64,000 nt of DNA from contig WBZZ01006915.1 of NCBI GenBank assembly GCA_019918135.1, positions 35,001-99,000 on the forward strand, in the 5' to 3' direction. The notes under the pieces are model-generated. The model had not been told where the DNA came from, searched no databases, and was given only the letters and a program-made list of their open reading frames with translations. This document shows, piece after piece, positions 44,101-56,297 of this stretch. Made by a program: the position numbers and the translations under genes. Numbering within the stretch: position 1 is the stretch's first letter; the number at the start of each line of letters is the position of its first letter. Source of the stretch: Paulinella micropora (taxonomy: Eukaryota; Cercozoa; Imbricatea; Euglyphida; Paulinellidae).

Positions 44101-47100
44101 AGGTCGCGGTCGTACGAGTAGTACTCGCTCAGCCGCAGGTCCGTGGTGGGCGCGGGGCACCTCAGCGTGGGCGCCGAGGCGTCCAGCAGCGCGAAGCGCA
44201 GCGTGCACTGCGTCGACAGGCCCGAGTGGTCGTCGTACGCCGTGATGCGCGCCGTGAGCTCGTACGGCACGCGCGAGATCTGCAACAGCGGCAGCGTCTG
44301 CGTGTAGTTGGTGTAGTTCTGGCCCACCAGCACCTCGTACGTGAAGCTCAGCGCCGGGTCCGAGTTGTCGGTCGCCGCGTACCACGCCGTCAGGTCCAGG
44401 TCGTAGCCCGCCGTGCCCACGCTGATGTTCTGCACCTGCTCGGCGGGGCGCACCGTGAAGACGGGCGCCTGGTCGTCCAGCACCCGCACGTCGAACTGGC
44501 ACGGCCCCGTGTTGCCGTACGTGTCAGTGTACGTGCGCGCCAGCGTGTGGAAGGCGTCCGGCCCCGTGTACGCGAGCGGGTCGGCCAGCGCGTACGTGGT
44601 GACCACGGTCGCGTCGAAGTTGTCGGTCACCGTCACGTTGGGGGACGTGCCGCTCCAGTACCCGAGGCCCGGCAGCGTGTTCACCGTCAGGTCCGGGCAC
44701 GTGAGCACGGGCGCATCCACGTCGCGCACCTCGACGTACAGCACGCACGGCACCGGCGGGTTGCCGCTCGAGTCGGGCTCCGCAAACACCAGCGTCGTGG
44801 TGCCCACGTAGAAGCGGACCGCGTCGCTCGCGTCGTAGAGCGGCAGCTGGAGCGTGGCGGCCAGCAGCGGCGGGTCGAAGCCGATCTTGCGCGACGCGTC
44901 CGTCTCGTCCACCAACAGGCGCCGGCGGTAGCCGGTCAGCACCGAGTAGTTGCGGCCCGGGTCGTTGCCGTACGTGGCCGTGGGCCCCGTCGCGTTGCTC
45001 GTGTTGGCGAGCGCGCACGTGACGACGGGCGGCACCACGTCCAGTGCCGTCACGAGCCAGGTGCAGCCGGGGTCCGTGAAGTTCCCGTCGCCCACCGCGC
45101 GCACCGTGACGCTCGTGGTCCGCGCCGCCAAGAAGTGGCCCTCCGCCAGGCTGGTCTGGTTCAGCCACAACGCCGTGGGCACGCCCGTGGACACGAGCCG
45201 CAGGTCGGCGAACGTGGTGCCGGGGTTGAGCTGCACGCGCCCGCCCACGAGCGTCCAGGCCGCCGGCGCCCAGCTGCAGGCGCTGGCGCTGTTGTTCACG
45301 ACAATGGTGCTCGTGTCCAGGCACTGCAGCAGGTTGCCGGCGGCCGACGCCGGCACGCCCAGCACCACCACGCCCGTGCGGCACACAGTAAAGGTCCAGC
45401 ACGAAGTGGCAGGGTCGTAGGTGGTCTCGCCGCCCGCGCAGTACGCGTCCGTCTGCGCCAGCGTGCTGTTGTCGGCCGCCAGCACAAAGGCCGCCAGCTG
45501 CTGGCTGGCGTTCTGGAAGTCGCAGGCGCACACGCGCAGCTGCAACCACCGCGCGGGGTCGGCCACGTCCTGCACCACGTTCGTCGTCAGGTACCACTCG
45601 AACACGAGCTGCTCGTCCGGGAACAGCAGCGCCCGCTGCACCTGCGTGGCGTTGAAGCGCACGTAGGGCGAGCTGCTGGTGTTGCGCTCCCAGTGGCGGT
45701 AGCTCACGTGCCGCGTGCCGAGCCCGTTGGGCACCACGTAGAAGTCGGTGTACGCGGGGCCTCGCACGGCCGTGAAGTCGGGCTTGAGCGCGTCCACCGT
45801 CCACGCCGTACCGGGCACTGCGTCCCCTGCAGCTGGCTGGTGTCGAGCGTGCACGTGGCGCCCGCCGCGCAGGCCCGCAGGCAGCCGCCCTGCGGGTTGG
45901 GCACGTAGCCGGCGCCGCACATGCAGTCGGACGCGCAGCCGAAGCTCTCGGGGTGCGGGTTCAGCTCGCAGTAGCCGGACCCCGTGACGACGGTCTCGCA
46001 CGTGGCCGACACGGGCGAGTACGGGCTGTTGTCCGAGCCCGTCCAGTACAGCGTGAAGGGCGAGTCGGCAAAGCTCAGCCACGCGATGGCGGCCGGGTCG
46101 GGCGCGTAGCTCGTGTCGTTGTAGGCGCAGTTGTCGGTCGGGGGCGCAAAGCAGCCCGCGAAGCCCGCCACGGTGCGCAGCTGCACCGTGCAGGCCGGCT
46201 GGCAGTGCACGACGGGCGGCTCGCGGTCCTGGGCGTAGTAGCTGACGAGGCAGCTGGCGTTGTGGCCCGCCTGGTCCGTGGCGACGGCCACACACTGCAC
46301 GGCCAGCGACAGGGCGCCGCCGCCGCTGCCCATCCCCACGCCGAGCTGCGCCACGCGACGGCAGCGGGCCTCCCCGTCGCCGGTGCAGTCGACCACGACC
46401 TGCACGGGGCCCTGCACGTCCGCGCTGGTGTAGTTGACGCCGAAGCCGTCGGCCGTGGTCGGCCGCACGCCGCACAGGCCGGGGTCCATGCACACCAGGT
46501 AGCTGGAGCTGGCGTTGCCGTTCGGCACGGGGCCCAGGTGGCCGTTGGCGCCGCAGCTCAGCGACGGCCTGGAGGTCGTTCACGAACAGGCGGCGCATGC
46601 ACACCGCCCAGTTGCCGGACGAGTCCACGGCCGTGTACGTCACGTTGTGCTCGCCGTACGACAGCCACTGGCCGAAGCCGTAGCTCGGCGACACGCTGAG
46701 GTACTCGCGCGGGCCCGCCGTCGCCAGGTCCGCGTTGAGGACCGCGTTGTCGCGCACGCGCCGCAGCCCAAAGTCCGGCCACAGCTCGTCGCTGCCCGTG
46801 TGGAGCCAGAACTGCGCCGAGCCGACGGGGATGCTGACCTCGGTCCGCGCGCCGCCCTGCCACACCCCGTTGGTGCAGTCCAAGAACACGGGCGGCGTCA
46901 CGTCCACCACCGTGAGCGCCAGGACCAGCTGCTGCGGCACGGGCGCCGACAGCGTGGGCGTGGGCGGCCGCGCACTCAGGTTGTACTGCCAGAAGCCCGC
47001 GTCCGACACCGTGAGCGTCACGTGCGTCACGCCCGGGTACAGGTACAGCCACTCGGTGGCGCGGCCCGCCAGCGTGCGCGTGTACGTGGCGGTGCCGTTG

Positions 47101-49414
47101 ACGAGGGTCTGGTTGGCGCTGGCCGCATAAAACCCCTCGTACGCGTCCAGGCACTGGTACTGCAGCCCGCCGCTGCCGCTGCTCTGCTGCGCTTGGCGGC
47201 GCCGCTGCAGCCACGACAGCGCCGGGTCCGGCGGCGACGCGGGCCCCGCCAGCTCGGACGGCGTGTCGAACTCGGCCGTGGCCGTGTTGGCCGGCACGAC
47301 CGTGGTCGTGGCCGGCGGCGGCGCGCGGCCGTGCACGGGCTCGGCGTCCACCACAAACTCGGCCCCGCCCGTGTACGTGGCCGTGGCCGCCAGCCCGCAG
47401 AAGGTGCCCGTGTACGTGGACGTCCACTCGAACGTGTACAGCAGCGCCTCGTGGTCCTCGACGGCGTAGTCGGCCCACAGCCACAGGTCCTGCGGCCGCA
47501 CCACGAGCGAGCGGCGCAGCGCGGCCTCCTCGTGCGTGGCCAGCAGCTCGCCCCCGTCCCAAAAGTCCGGCGGCAGCTCGTACCGCACCTGGGCCTCGCC
47601 CGCCGTCAGCACCGGCTGCGGGTCGCGCACCTCGTAGTCCACGAGGCACGCGGCCACGTTGCCGTGGTCGTCGTAGGCCGCGTAGCCCACGCGCAGCGAC
47701 CAGCCGTACGGCAGCGGCCGGAGCGAGCCGAAGCCCGCGTTCGCCTCGAACAGCGCGCGCAGGCGCAGCGAGCCGGCCTCCGCCGCCGCCAGCCCGCCGC
47801 CCGCCACGCCGCCCGCGCCCGCCGCGGCCGCGTGGGTCGCGTACAGGTCCCGCGCCGCCAGCGCGTAGCCCAGGTCGCAAGCCCACAGCCACACCCAGTA
47901 GCCCCAGGCCGCGTACCCGGCGCCCGCGGGCGCGACGCAGAAGGTCGCGTTGCCTGGCTCGGTCGGGTAGCAGCCGGCCGACACTGCGCAGAGGTGGTCG
48001 GAGCGCAGCTCGTCCGGCGCCGTGCCGTTGCAGCCCGCGGGGCCCCTGATCGTCACCACCGTCGCGCCGTAGCTCTGTGACCCGTTCACCTCCGGCACCA
48101 CCTGGTACCAGTGGCCGGCGTACACCGGCAGCTGCACGCAGGTCCCCCCGGGCGCGGACACGGAGTCGCCCGCCAGCCACTCCTCCGCCGACCCCGGGCA
48201 GGCGCAGCGGCCGGGCTGCGTGCGCTGCACCACGCGCAGGAAGTCGTGCGCCGTCGCGGCCTCGGCCGACGCGTACCGCAGCTGCGCCGACGTGAGCGGC
48301 GTCGTGTAGCCGCTGGCGCCCAGCACCGCCTCGGGCTCCAGCAGCACCAGCCACGAGTCGACGCGCGTCCCGGGGTACGAGGCCTGGGCCACGCCGTGCC
48401 GGTACAGCACGTCGGCCGCCACCTCGTCCCCGCGGTAGGCGCGGCCCGGCCCGCCCGCGCCGTCGAGCGCCGGCGGCACGTTGTCGACGCTCACGCTGAA
48501 GTTGCACCACGCCACGTTGCCCGCCTCGTCTGTCACGTCGGCCGCCACCGCGTACACCCCGTCCGGCAGCCAGGGCCGCACGGCGTCGCCGCCGCCGAAG
48601 GCGGACGTGAAGTTCTGCAGCAGCGGCGCAAACCGCACCGCGTACGCATAGCGGGCGCAGTGCGTGCTGCCGTTGTCGACGTTGTCGGAGGTGTGCGCGC
48701 ACAGGTCGTCGGAGAAGGAGTAGACTCCGACTGCAGCAGCCGCAGGTTGTTGTCCTCGAAGCCGTCGGCGGCCCACTGCGCCCGCAGCACGGCGCTCAGG
48801 TTGCCGCCGGCCTGCAGCACGGGGTCCAGGTACGGTTCCGAGTTCTGGCCGCGGACGCGCAGCGTGCGGCCCCCCTGGCACAGCGGGTGCGCGGCCAGGT
48901 CCGGCGGCGAGCTGTCCACGACGCGCACCCAGAAGCTGCAGTTGGCCACGTTGCCCGCGATGTCGTGCACCAGGTACTCGACGCGCCACGCGCCCTTGGC
49001 GCCAAACACGTAGCTCGCGATCGCGTGGTCGTACACGAAGCTCGCGTTGCCCGGCACGCCCAGGAAGACCTCCTGCCGCGCGCCGGCGGGCGGCGTGATG
49101 GCCCGGTACACCTGCGTCACCTGGTATAGCTCCGGCGACAGCGGCGACGTGCAGTCGCACCACGACGGCACCGTGTAGCCGGGGGGGCCGTACGGGCCCC
49201 CGAGCGTCGCCCGCGACAGGCGTGCCGCGTGGTCGCGCAGGTCGATCACCAGGTCCGTGTGCGGGCAGTTGCGGCTGATGGGCGCCGCCGTGTCGGTGCC
49301 GCAGTTGGCGTCGGCGTGCACCACGCCCGTGCACACCCCACGGGGGCGCGAGGAGGCGTGGTGCCCGCGTGCTCGCGGTAGCGCGCTAAACCGGGTAGGC
49401 TTGGGTGTCTGCAT
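41137..49414 (-). CDS. Giant HYR-module surface glycoprotein, type I membrane protein
   Basis: About 2,700 residues on the minus strand, spread over more than one frame. I place the start near the ATG at 49,414, but no clean signal peptide is visible there. The protein is a string of HYR-like (hyalin repeat) modules, shown by recurring blocks of the type DxSGNxxxC...V.DxxPPVxxC: AGNVANCSFWVRVVDSSPP, DSSGNPPVPCVLYVEVRDVDAP, YGNTGPCQFDVRVLDDQAP, AGNVRMCSLSFRAVDDTPP. A Cys-rich EGF-like segment (ASDCMCGAGYVPNPQGGC) lies near 45,900. Many N-glycosylation sequons occur. Basic RRR motifs (AGRRRRHLQQ, PPRRRSVLQN, LQRRRQAQQ) look like proprotein-processing sites. The C-terminus has one strong membrane helix (GVLVLAGAALLLCCLCVGCC) and a very short tail. 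HYR domains mediate adhesion in animal, bacterial and algal proteins, so a host-binding envelope spike is inferred. Confidence 0.7.
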
Positions 49415-49679
49415 GTGAACCCTAGGCCGGGCCCGCCCGCGCCGGGGTTCAGGCACGGGGATCCGAGCTTCGGCCGTCTTGGGGTATGGGGGGGGGGGGG
49501 GTGGGAGCAAGATGGGGAGGGGGTCCACGTCTGGCGCTGGTTATACCGGAAGGGGGCGGCCCCCCCGCGGGCCCCGGGGGGCTCGGGCCGGTGCGGGGGA
49601 AGGGAGGGGGGAGGCGGTCCGCCCTGCCCCCTGCCCGGAGGAGCGGGAAAAGAGAGGTGGTGAGGAGGGAAAGTGAGTT
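49415..49679. other. G-rich gap between two glycoprotein genes
   Basis: A 265-base gap on the minus strand between the end of the second glycoprotein and the start of the HYR glycoprotein. It contains a G run at about 49,487-49,501 and purine-rich sequence. It should hold the HYR gene promoter and perhaps a signal-peptide exon, neither of which I can define. Confidence 0.5.
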
Positions 49680-52600
49680 TCACCACGCGCCCGGCGGGTC
49701 CGCCTCGCGACCGCCGCCGGCGGCCGGCGGCCCGGCCCGCGGGGCGTCCGCTGGGGCGGCCCGCGGGGCGGCCGCCCCCGGCGGGGCCGCGTCCCGCGCC
49801 CACTCCGGCAGCAGCCGGGGGTACAGGTTCCGCAGCAGGTCGAGCTCGGGCCCCGCCAGCCGGGCGCTCAGCTCCAGCACACGCACCAGCGTGTCCAGCC
49901 CGGCGGCCGACGCCGGGGTCGGCAGGACCTCGACGGACCACCTGTACGCGCGCAGCTCCTCCTCGGTCGGCTCCGCGGCGGCGGCGTCCGGTGGCGCGAG
50001 GGGGGGGAGCGCGTGCCACAGGCCCGCCGGCCCGCCCGCCTGCCCGCTCTGCCGGCCCCCCTCCACCGTCCGCGACGACAGCGCCCGGCACCTGGGGCCG
50101 ATCGTCAGCGCCTGCCCGTAGTTGATCAGCTCCACGACGGCGGTCCGGAGGGCACGGCTGCGGGCCTCGAACGCCCAGCCGGCCAGCGCCCCCCCTGCCG
50201 CCAGCGCGTGCTCGGGCGTGGCGGACACCTCCCTGGCGCCGCCGGGCAGGCCAAAGACCCGCGCCACCAGGTCGGACCACAGGGCGTAGGGAACCTCGTG
50301 CTCCGGGCGCAGTGCTTCGCGCGCATAGACCAGGTTGGTGTTGTCGCGGGTGACACAGGTGCCCGACACGCTGGTGCACGGGGCATTCCGGCCGCTGCGC
50401 TGTCCCGGGACCTGGTACCTGTACAGCGGCGGGCAGGCCAGTTCGCACAGCAGCGAGTCGCCCGCGAGCCGGAGCGTGCGCTGGCGCCGGGCCTGCACGT
50501 CGCCCCTCGCGTGCGCGGGCTCCGGCCCTACGGCCGCCGTGGCCGCCGCGCCCGGCAACAGCCAGCTCTCCCACGCCCGGTCCACGTTGCACTCGCGGCG
50601 CCGGCCCAGGACCAGCGCTCCCCTGGCGTGGTCCAGGGTGTACGCCAAGCGCAGGTTCTCCAGCTGCAGCTGCAGGGCATAGTGCTCCAGCAGGGCGCCC
50701 AGGGGCGAACAGAGCTGCCCCCGCCCGCCGGGGCGGAAGGGCCCGTACTCCACCACCGACACCCGCAGCGGCGCCTTCGGGGCCCCGCCGGCCGCGCCGG
50801 CCCCGTCGGCCCCACCAGCCGCGCGCACCCCCCCCCCCCCCCCCCGCCGCGCCCCGCCGCTTGCAGGTATACCGCCGGCTCCCGCGCACGTCGCGGTACG
50901 TGAGCTGGTAGCCGGCGGTGCTGGAACGAGCTGGAGCCCAGGCACACGTCGGTCGGCGCTAGATCAAACACGTAGCGGCCGGAAGTGTCGGCCCCCGCGC
51001 CGGCGAAGCAGCCACCGCTCAGCGCGCAGCCAAACTCGCCGGCCCAGTACCAGTCCCGGGCCAGCAACTCGCTGCCGGCCGCGTCGACCTGCACCACGTC
51101 GAAGGCGGCCAGCGCGCGCAACTCCCCCTCGAGCGCGTCCAGCTCGGACGCGTTGAGCCGCGCCAGCGACGGGTCGGCCCGGTCCAGCGCCAGCGCCAGC
51201 TCGACCCGCGGCGCCCGCGTGCCCCGTACCCGGTGCAGCCTGACCGCGCGGTTCGTGTGCGACAGCCAGCTGCTGGTGTAGCAGTTGGTCAGGTCCCGCA
51301 CCGTGTCGTACTGCCGCAGCAGCTTCAGGTCCCCGGCGCCCAGGGCGGGCGGCTCCGGGGCCGGGTCGGCGGCGGCGGCCTCCAGCTGCGCGGCGGTGTG
51401 CGCCTGCGCGTTGGTGCCCTGCAGCCGCCACGCCTCGCTGCCGCCCAGCTCCGGCGGTGCGGGGGGTGCGCTCCACAGCGTCGTCGCCGGGTCGGCCTGC
51501 GTGGTCTCCACGGGCGGCGGCACCCGCTGTGTAAAGTCAGTCCACAGCCCGAGCGGGAGCAGCAGCCCCTCGACGGCGTACTGGAACTCGGCCAGCAGGG
51601 GCGAGTTGGCGGCCGCGCGCACGGCCAGCGCCCACTGCTGCGGCAGCAGGCCCGCCAGCGCCGAGGGCGACAGGTGCCAGTCCAGCTCGTCGGCGGGCAG
51701 CGACGGCGGCGGCGGAAGCCCGTCCCGGGTCAGCACGCCGGGCGGCCGCAGCTGGGCGGCGCCCTGCTCGACCAGCTGCAGCGTCAGCGTCCGGAACGCC
51801 CGCGCGCTCTGCGTGCTGGTGTCGCACACGAGCTGCTCGCGGATCGCCTGCAGCTGCTGCCCGGCCGCCGCCACCTGCGCGGCGGACGCCAGCGCCGAGC
51901 CGCGCGACCAGAAGCAGTGGGCCAGCCGTTCGCCCGAGGGGCCGTGCTCGCGAGCAGCGGCCGCACCCCCCCACGGCCCCGTCCAGCCCCCACAGCTCCT
52001 GCGGGCCCAGGCACACGGCGGCCAGCAGCCCGCGCACGTCGGCGGCGCTGCCCAGGTCCAGGCACGGCGCCGCCGCCTCGGTGTCCTCCGGCGCTTCCTG
52101 GGCCGGCGCCTCGCCCGCGAACTGGCGCGCCCAAGTAAAGCGGGTCACGTTCACGACGGGCGCCAGCGGCCCGGCCCCGAACCACGCGCTGTCGGCCGCG
52201 GCGGCGCCGAAGGCCGAAGGCAGGGGCACGGGCTCGGCGGGCCCCGCGCACTCGCCGGCGCTCCCCAGCGCCTCGTGGGCGGCGCCGGCACGCAGCCACG
52301 TCACGTTTGCCAGCAGCGCCGCCTCCGCCTGCTCCGGCACCAGCCAGGGCGCGCGGGCCGGGCAGCGCCGCCCCGTCGCCCGCAGGCGGCAGCCCGCGCA
52401 GCGCAGGCTGTCGGCCAGTGCGCCGAGGCGGCAGCGCGGGGGGCCCCAGTGCTTGGTCATGGCGTCGCCGTCGAAGCCCGTGTCGCGCAGCCCGTACAAG
52501 ACCCAGCGCAGGTCGCACAGGGCCAGCAGGCGCAGCTGGTACAGCCACAGGCTGCCGTCCGCGTGGCGCACCGCCTGCCACAGCCGGGACTCGTGCATGG

Positions 52601-55600
52601 GGGCGGTGACGTCCGCCCCCGCCAGCGCCCGGGGCGCCACGCCGTACTCGCGCGCCTGGCCGGGCGCTGCCCCGTACGGGGTCGTGGGCAGGAACGGCTA
52701 CAAACCGCGCGGCAGCGACAGCGCCAGCTCCTCGTGCACGTGGCCCACGTGCTCCCGGTAACGCTCGCGCCCGTACAACAGGCGCTGGGCCAGGCCCGCC
52801 ACCTCGGCGGCCGTGGCGCTGGACTTGCCCAGCACCGACGCAAACTGCGTCATCAGGCCCCGGGTCGCGCCCTGGGCCTGCGTCACGGCCCCGCCCAGGG
52901 CCCGGATCTCGGCCACCAGGCGGTCGCTGCCGTCCTCCAGCCCGTCCACGAGCCGCTGCGCGTCCTGCAGGCTGCCGTCCAGGGCGCCGAACCGGGCCTC
53001 CAGCTGCCGGGTCAGGCTGTTGAAGTTCTGCCGGATGTCCTGGGCGTCCGTCTCCAGGTTGGACAGGCACGTCCCCAGGTTGCCGAGCGCCGCGCTCCTG
53101 ACTTGGCCCAGCCACCCCTCAACGCTGGTCGTCAGGTTCAGGGTCTGCAGCTGCTCCTCCGCCAGCAGCCGCTGCTGCTCTGCGATCGCCGCTAGCCCGG
53201 TGCCGTTCTTGCGCGTGTCCAGCACCTCAGTCAAGAACTGCTCCAGCGCGTCCGCGTTCGCGGCCACGTCCAGGGCGGACCGGGCCACCGTCAGGCGCAG
53301 GCTCTCGGCCCCGTCCACTTCGACGAGGCTCGGCTTGCAGAAGTGCTCGTACTGGCGCGCCTTGGCGGTGCCCCCGGTCCCGAGCGTGTACAGCTGCTTC
53401 GTGATCAGGGCCCGGTTGAAGCTGGGCAGCGGCACCGTCGTGCCGGGCCGGCCGCGCACGGCGCACGTGGCAGTGTCCACAAACTCCAGCTTCGTCCCGC
53501 CCGTCGGGCTCTGCTGGTAGCAGCGGGTGAATGCCGCGACCCACGCGTCCTGGTCAGTCGAGTTGGGCCAGAACTCCCGCCCTTGGCCGTCGCGGTACGC
53601 GCACACTGCCCGCGCCGCCGCGCAGTCCAGCTGCCGTTCGCCGCTGTCATCGATCAGCGCCTCGAGCGTCTGGAGCTGGCGGACCGCGTAATGCAGCGCG
53701 CTCGACAGCTCGAGCAGGGCGGGGTCCTCGCCCAGGTTCTCCATGAAGCTGGAGTTGCACCGGTCCTCGCTCACGGCGGGCTCCTGCCGGAGGGCGGCGC
53801 GCAACGAGGCGTAGTCCAGCAGCGGCACGCAGTAGCTGAGGCCGCGGTTGCGCACGCAGCCCTGCAGCTGGCCGAGCGTGCGCAGGCGGCCCCAAGTCGA
53901 GCCGTTGCGCGGGTCCAGGCGCTCCCAGGGGTTCAGGGGGCACACCTTGAGCCCCTCATCGCTGGACTCGGCGCAGGGGCATTCCCGGCCGGCCAGCAAC
54001 CCCACAGCCGACGGGTCGCCGGCGGACCGGAACCAGAACTGCGCGCTCACCAGCTTCTGCCCGGCGCTGCAGAAGTAGCGCCGGAACATGACCAGCTCGC
54101 CCTCGCCCTGCGCCGCCGCCTCGATCCAGCCCCCGCCGTCGTCGTCCAGCAGCAGCCACAGGCTGTCCACCAGCGCCCGGCGCAGCGCGGCGGCCCGGTC
54201 GCCGGACCCGGCGCACTTGGCCGCCACGGCCCGGGCCGCGTCCCCGTCGGCGGCCAGGCCGCAGTACAGCTCCTTCTCGTTCAGCTCCGTGCACGGCGTC
54301 GAGCGCCAGGACTCGGTCCAGCCCTGCGCGTCGATCTGCGCCGGCACGCACTCCTGGGTGTGTTGCTCGTCCCGGGCGTCCTTCGTGCCGTTCACGAACT
54401 TGCAGCGGTTGTCGCTCGCAAAGGAGCGCGGGTACATGGACGCCGGGCCGGGGGCAGTGCTGTCCGGCCCGCGGCAGGCGGCGCTCTCGGCGCTGGCGTT
54501 GTACGGGTCGCCGCCGAGCACGCGGCAGGGAGGGTCCCACTGCCACTGCGTCGGGTAGCCGCGCTCCGCCCGCGTGGCCTGGTGCTTGGCGCTGGTCCGG
54601 TCGGGCGCGCCCACGTCGTCGCGCGTCGGGTAGCCGGGCAGCCGGGGGGCCAGCCCCGCGTCCTGCAGCCAGCGGTGCATGGCGGCGGCGCTGCCGACGG
54701 CCGCGAGCCGCCCGGCAGGCGGCCGGTCGCCCGGCGCGCTGCGGTCGCCGCCAAAGGTGACGCGGTCCAGCGCCAGCAGCCAGGCCGGCGGGGCGCGGTG
54801 GGCCAGCGTGTCTGCCCAGTGCTGGGCCTGCGCGCTGGCGCAGGCCTGGCGCCCGTCGAGCGGCGACCAGGCCACGAGCTGCCGCGTCAGGTCGTCGGCC
54901 ATGTACTCGTCCCACAGGTCCGCGGTCTCGTCCGTGTCGGCGCCCAGGTCCAGCTTGCGCCGGTCCCGGCGCTTGCTCACGGCGAGCACAATTTGCATGA
55001 TGCCGTACGCGAGCCCCGTGACCGGCGCGCCCAGCACCGCCACGCCCCCGGCCAGGCCCCCGTACCAGTACGGGCTGTTGTTGAGGTTGCGGATGTGCTG
55101 GGTCAGGCGGCTGGAACTGGCGCCGGCCGCCTGCACGCGCGTGGCAAAGTACGTGGCCGTGCGCAGCCTGGCCTGCGCGTGGTACTGGGCGGGCGGCACG
55201 AAGCCCGACTGGTCCTGGCTGCACAGCAGCGGCGCCAGGCAGGCGTACGAGTGGTTGAGCTCGTGCGACCACAGCTCGAACAGCAGCGCCTGCTGCTGCA
55301 GGCTGTCGCTGACGTCGGCCTGCGAGCCGCCGTACACGCTGGCGTACGCTAGCCGGGCCTCGGCCAGCTGCTGCATGGTGTAGTGCCTAGCGCCCGCGCC
55401 GGCCAGCACGCAGCCGCCGCACACGGGCAGGCTGACGTGCATGAGCGCGCCCGCGGGGGCCGGCACGACCTCCTGCTGCAGGCGGCGGCGCGCGCCCGCG
55501 GTGCCGTTTTCCAGCAGGTCCGCGGGCCACACGCCGCGGTCCTGCGCAAACAGGGCCTGCGCCACGAAGCCCGCGCGGGCCTGGCGCGTGTTGCCGTACA

Positions 55601-56045
55601 CGGGCTCGAACTCGGGCTCGAAGTCGTCGCGCAGCATCTCGTTTTCCAGCTCGCCCTCGCACGTGCCGTGCTCGTGCAGCCGCAGCTGCAGGGGCAGGTA
55701 CTCGGTCACCTCGGCGTCCGTCTCGTACGTCACGCCCAGGCACGACGCCCACACCGGCACGCGGCGGCCGCTGCTGAGGTTCAGCAACAAGCGCACGCGG
55801 TCGGCACCGCCAAAGGGCTGCTGGCACGCGTCAAAGTCCAGGGTCAGCTGGTGCTCCGGCACCGCGCCGGCCAGCGACGCCGCGCCGTCGCGCTGCACGC
55901 GGTCCACGACCGTGCTGCGGAGCCTGGCCCCGAGCGCCGCGCCGGCCCACAGCGCCCACCGCGCCCACCGCGCCGGCCACCACGGCCGCCACGACGAGCG
56001 ACCGGCTAGGCTCCACGAGGACCAGACATTGCTTTTGCCACCCAC
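49680..56045 (-). CDS. Second giant surface glycoprotein with coiled coil
   Basis: The first 1,115 codons (56,045 to 52,698) are open in one frame. Protein-like sequence of matching character then continues to 49,680 in other frames, so this is either one protein of about 2,100 residues or two adjacent genes. The start has no ATG in frame. Sections in order: a hydrophobic Trp-rich N-terminus, possibly a signal; a beta-rich domain (QLTLDFDACQQPFGG); a basic processing-like motif (GARRRLQQE); a Gly-rich membrane or fusion-type helix (GGLAGGVAVLGAPVTGLAY) followed by KRRDRRK; Cys-rich domains; and a long heptad coiled coil ending at the 52,698 stop (LGTCLSNLETDAQDIRQNF, LARRFG-type heptads). Further Cys-rich domains with sequons (ANVTWLRAG, NVTRFTW) follow. 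The build recalls viral fusion or spike proteins, but no family is recognised. Confidence 0.6.
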
Positions 56046-56297
56046 CCGCGGGCGGGGAGGAGCCCAGGGGCGGCCTCGGGCGGCCGGGGTGGGTAGAAGA
56101 GGAGGAAAGGAAAAGGGGGGAGACCGGCCTCCCCCCCCCCCCCCCCCCGCACCGTCCCCTCACTCCTGGCTCTTCTCTCTCCCGTGCCCTTCCCGGGCGG
56201 GCGTAGAAGGGGGGAGGGCAAGGGGCTGTGCCAGTAGCGTGCTCGTCTTGATCTAAAAGGACCGGCCAGCGCCCCGACCAGCCCGTCCGCCATTATC
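56046..56297. promoter_or_regulatory. Divergent intergenic region with C run
   Basis: About 250 bases between the divergent glycoprotein (-) and nicotinamidase (+) genes, including an 18-base C run at 56,131-56,148. It must contain both promoters. No clear TATA box or repeated operator was identified. Confidence 0.4.

Noticed and set aside
41593-48080. Very long plus-strand frames (41,593-43,608; 43,944-45,908; 46,515-48,080)
   Set aside because: Arg/Val/His-rich shadows of the HYR glycoprotein. The minus strand shows repeated HYR motifs, sequons and a membrane anchor.
53343-55352. 669-codon plus-strand frame opposite the second glycoprotein
   Set aside because: Shadow frame of low complexity. 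The minus-strand frame has Cys pairs, sequons and a coiled coil.
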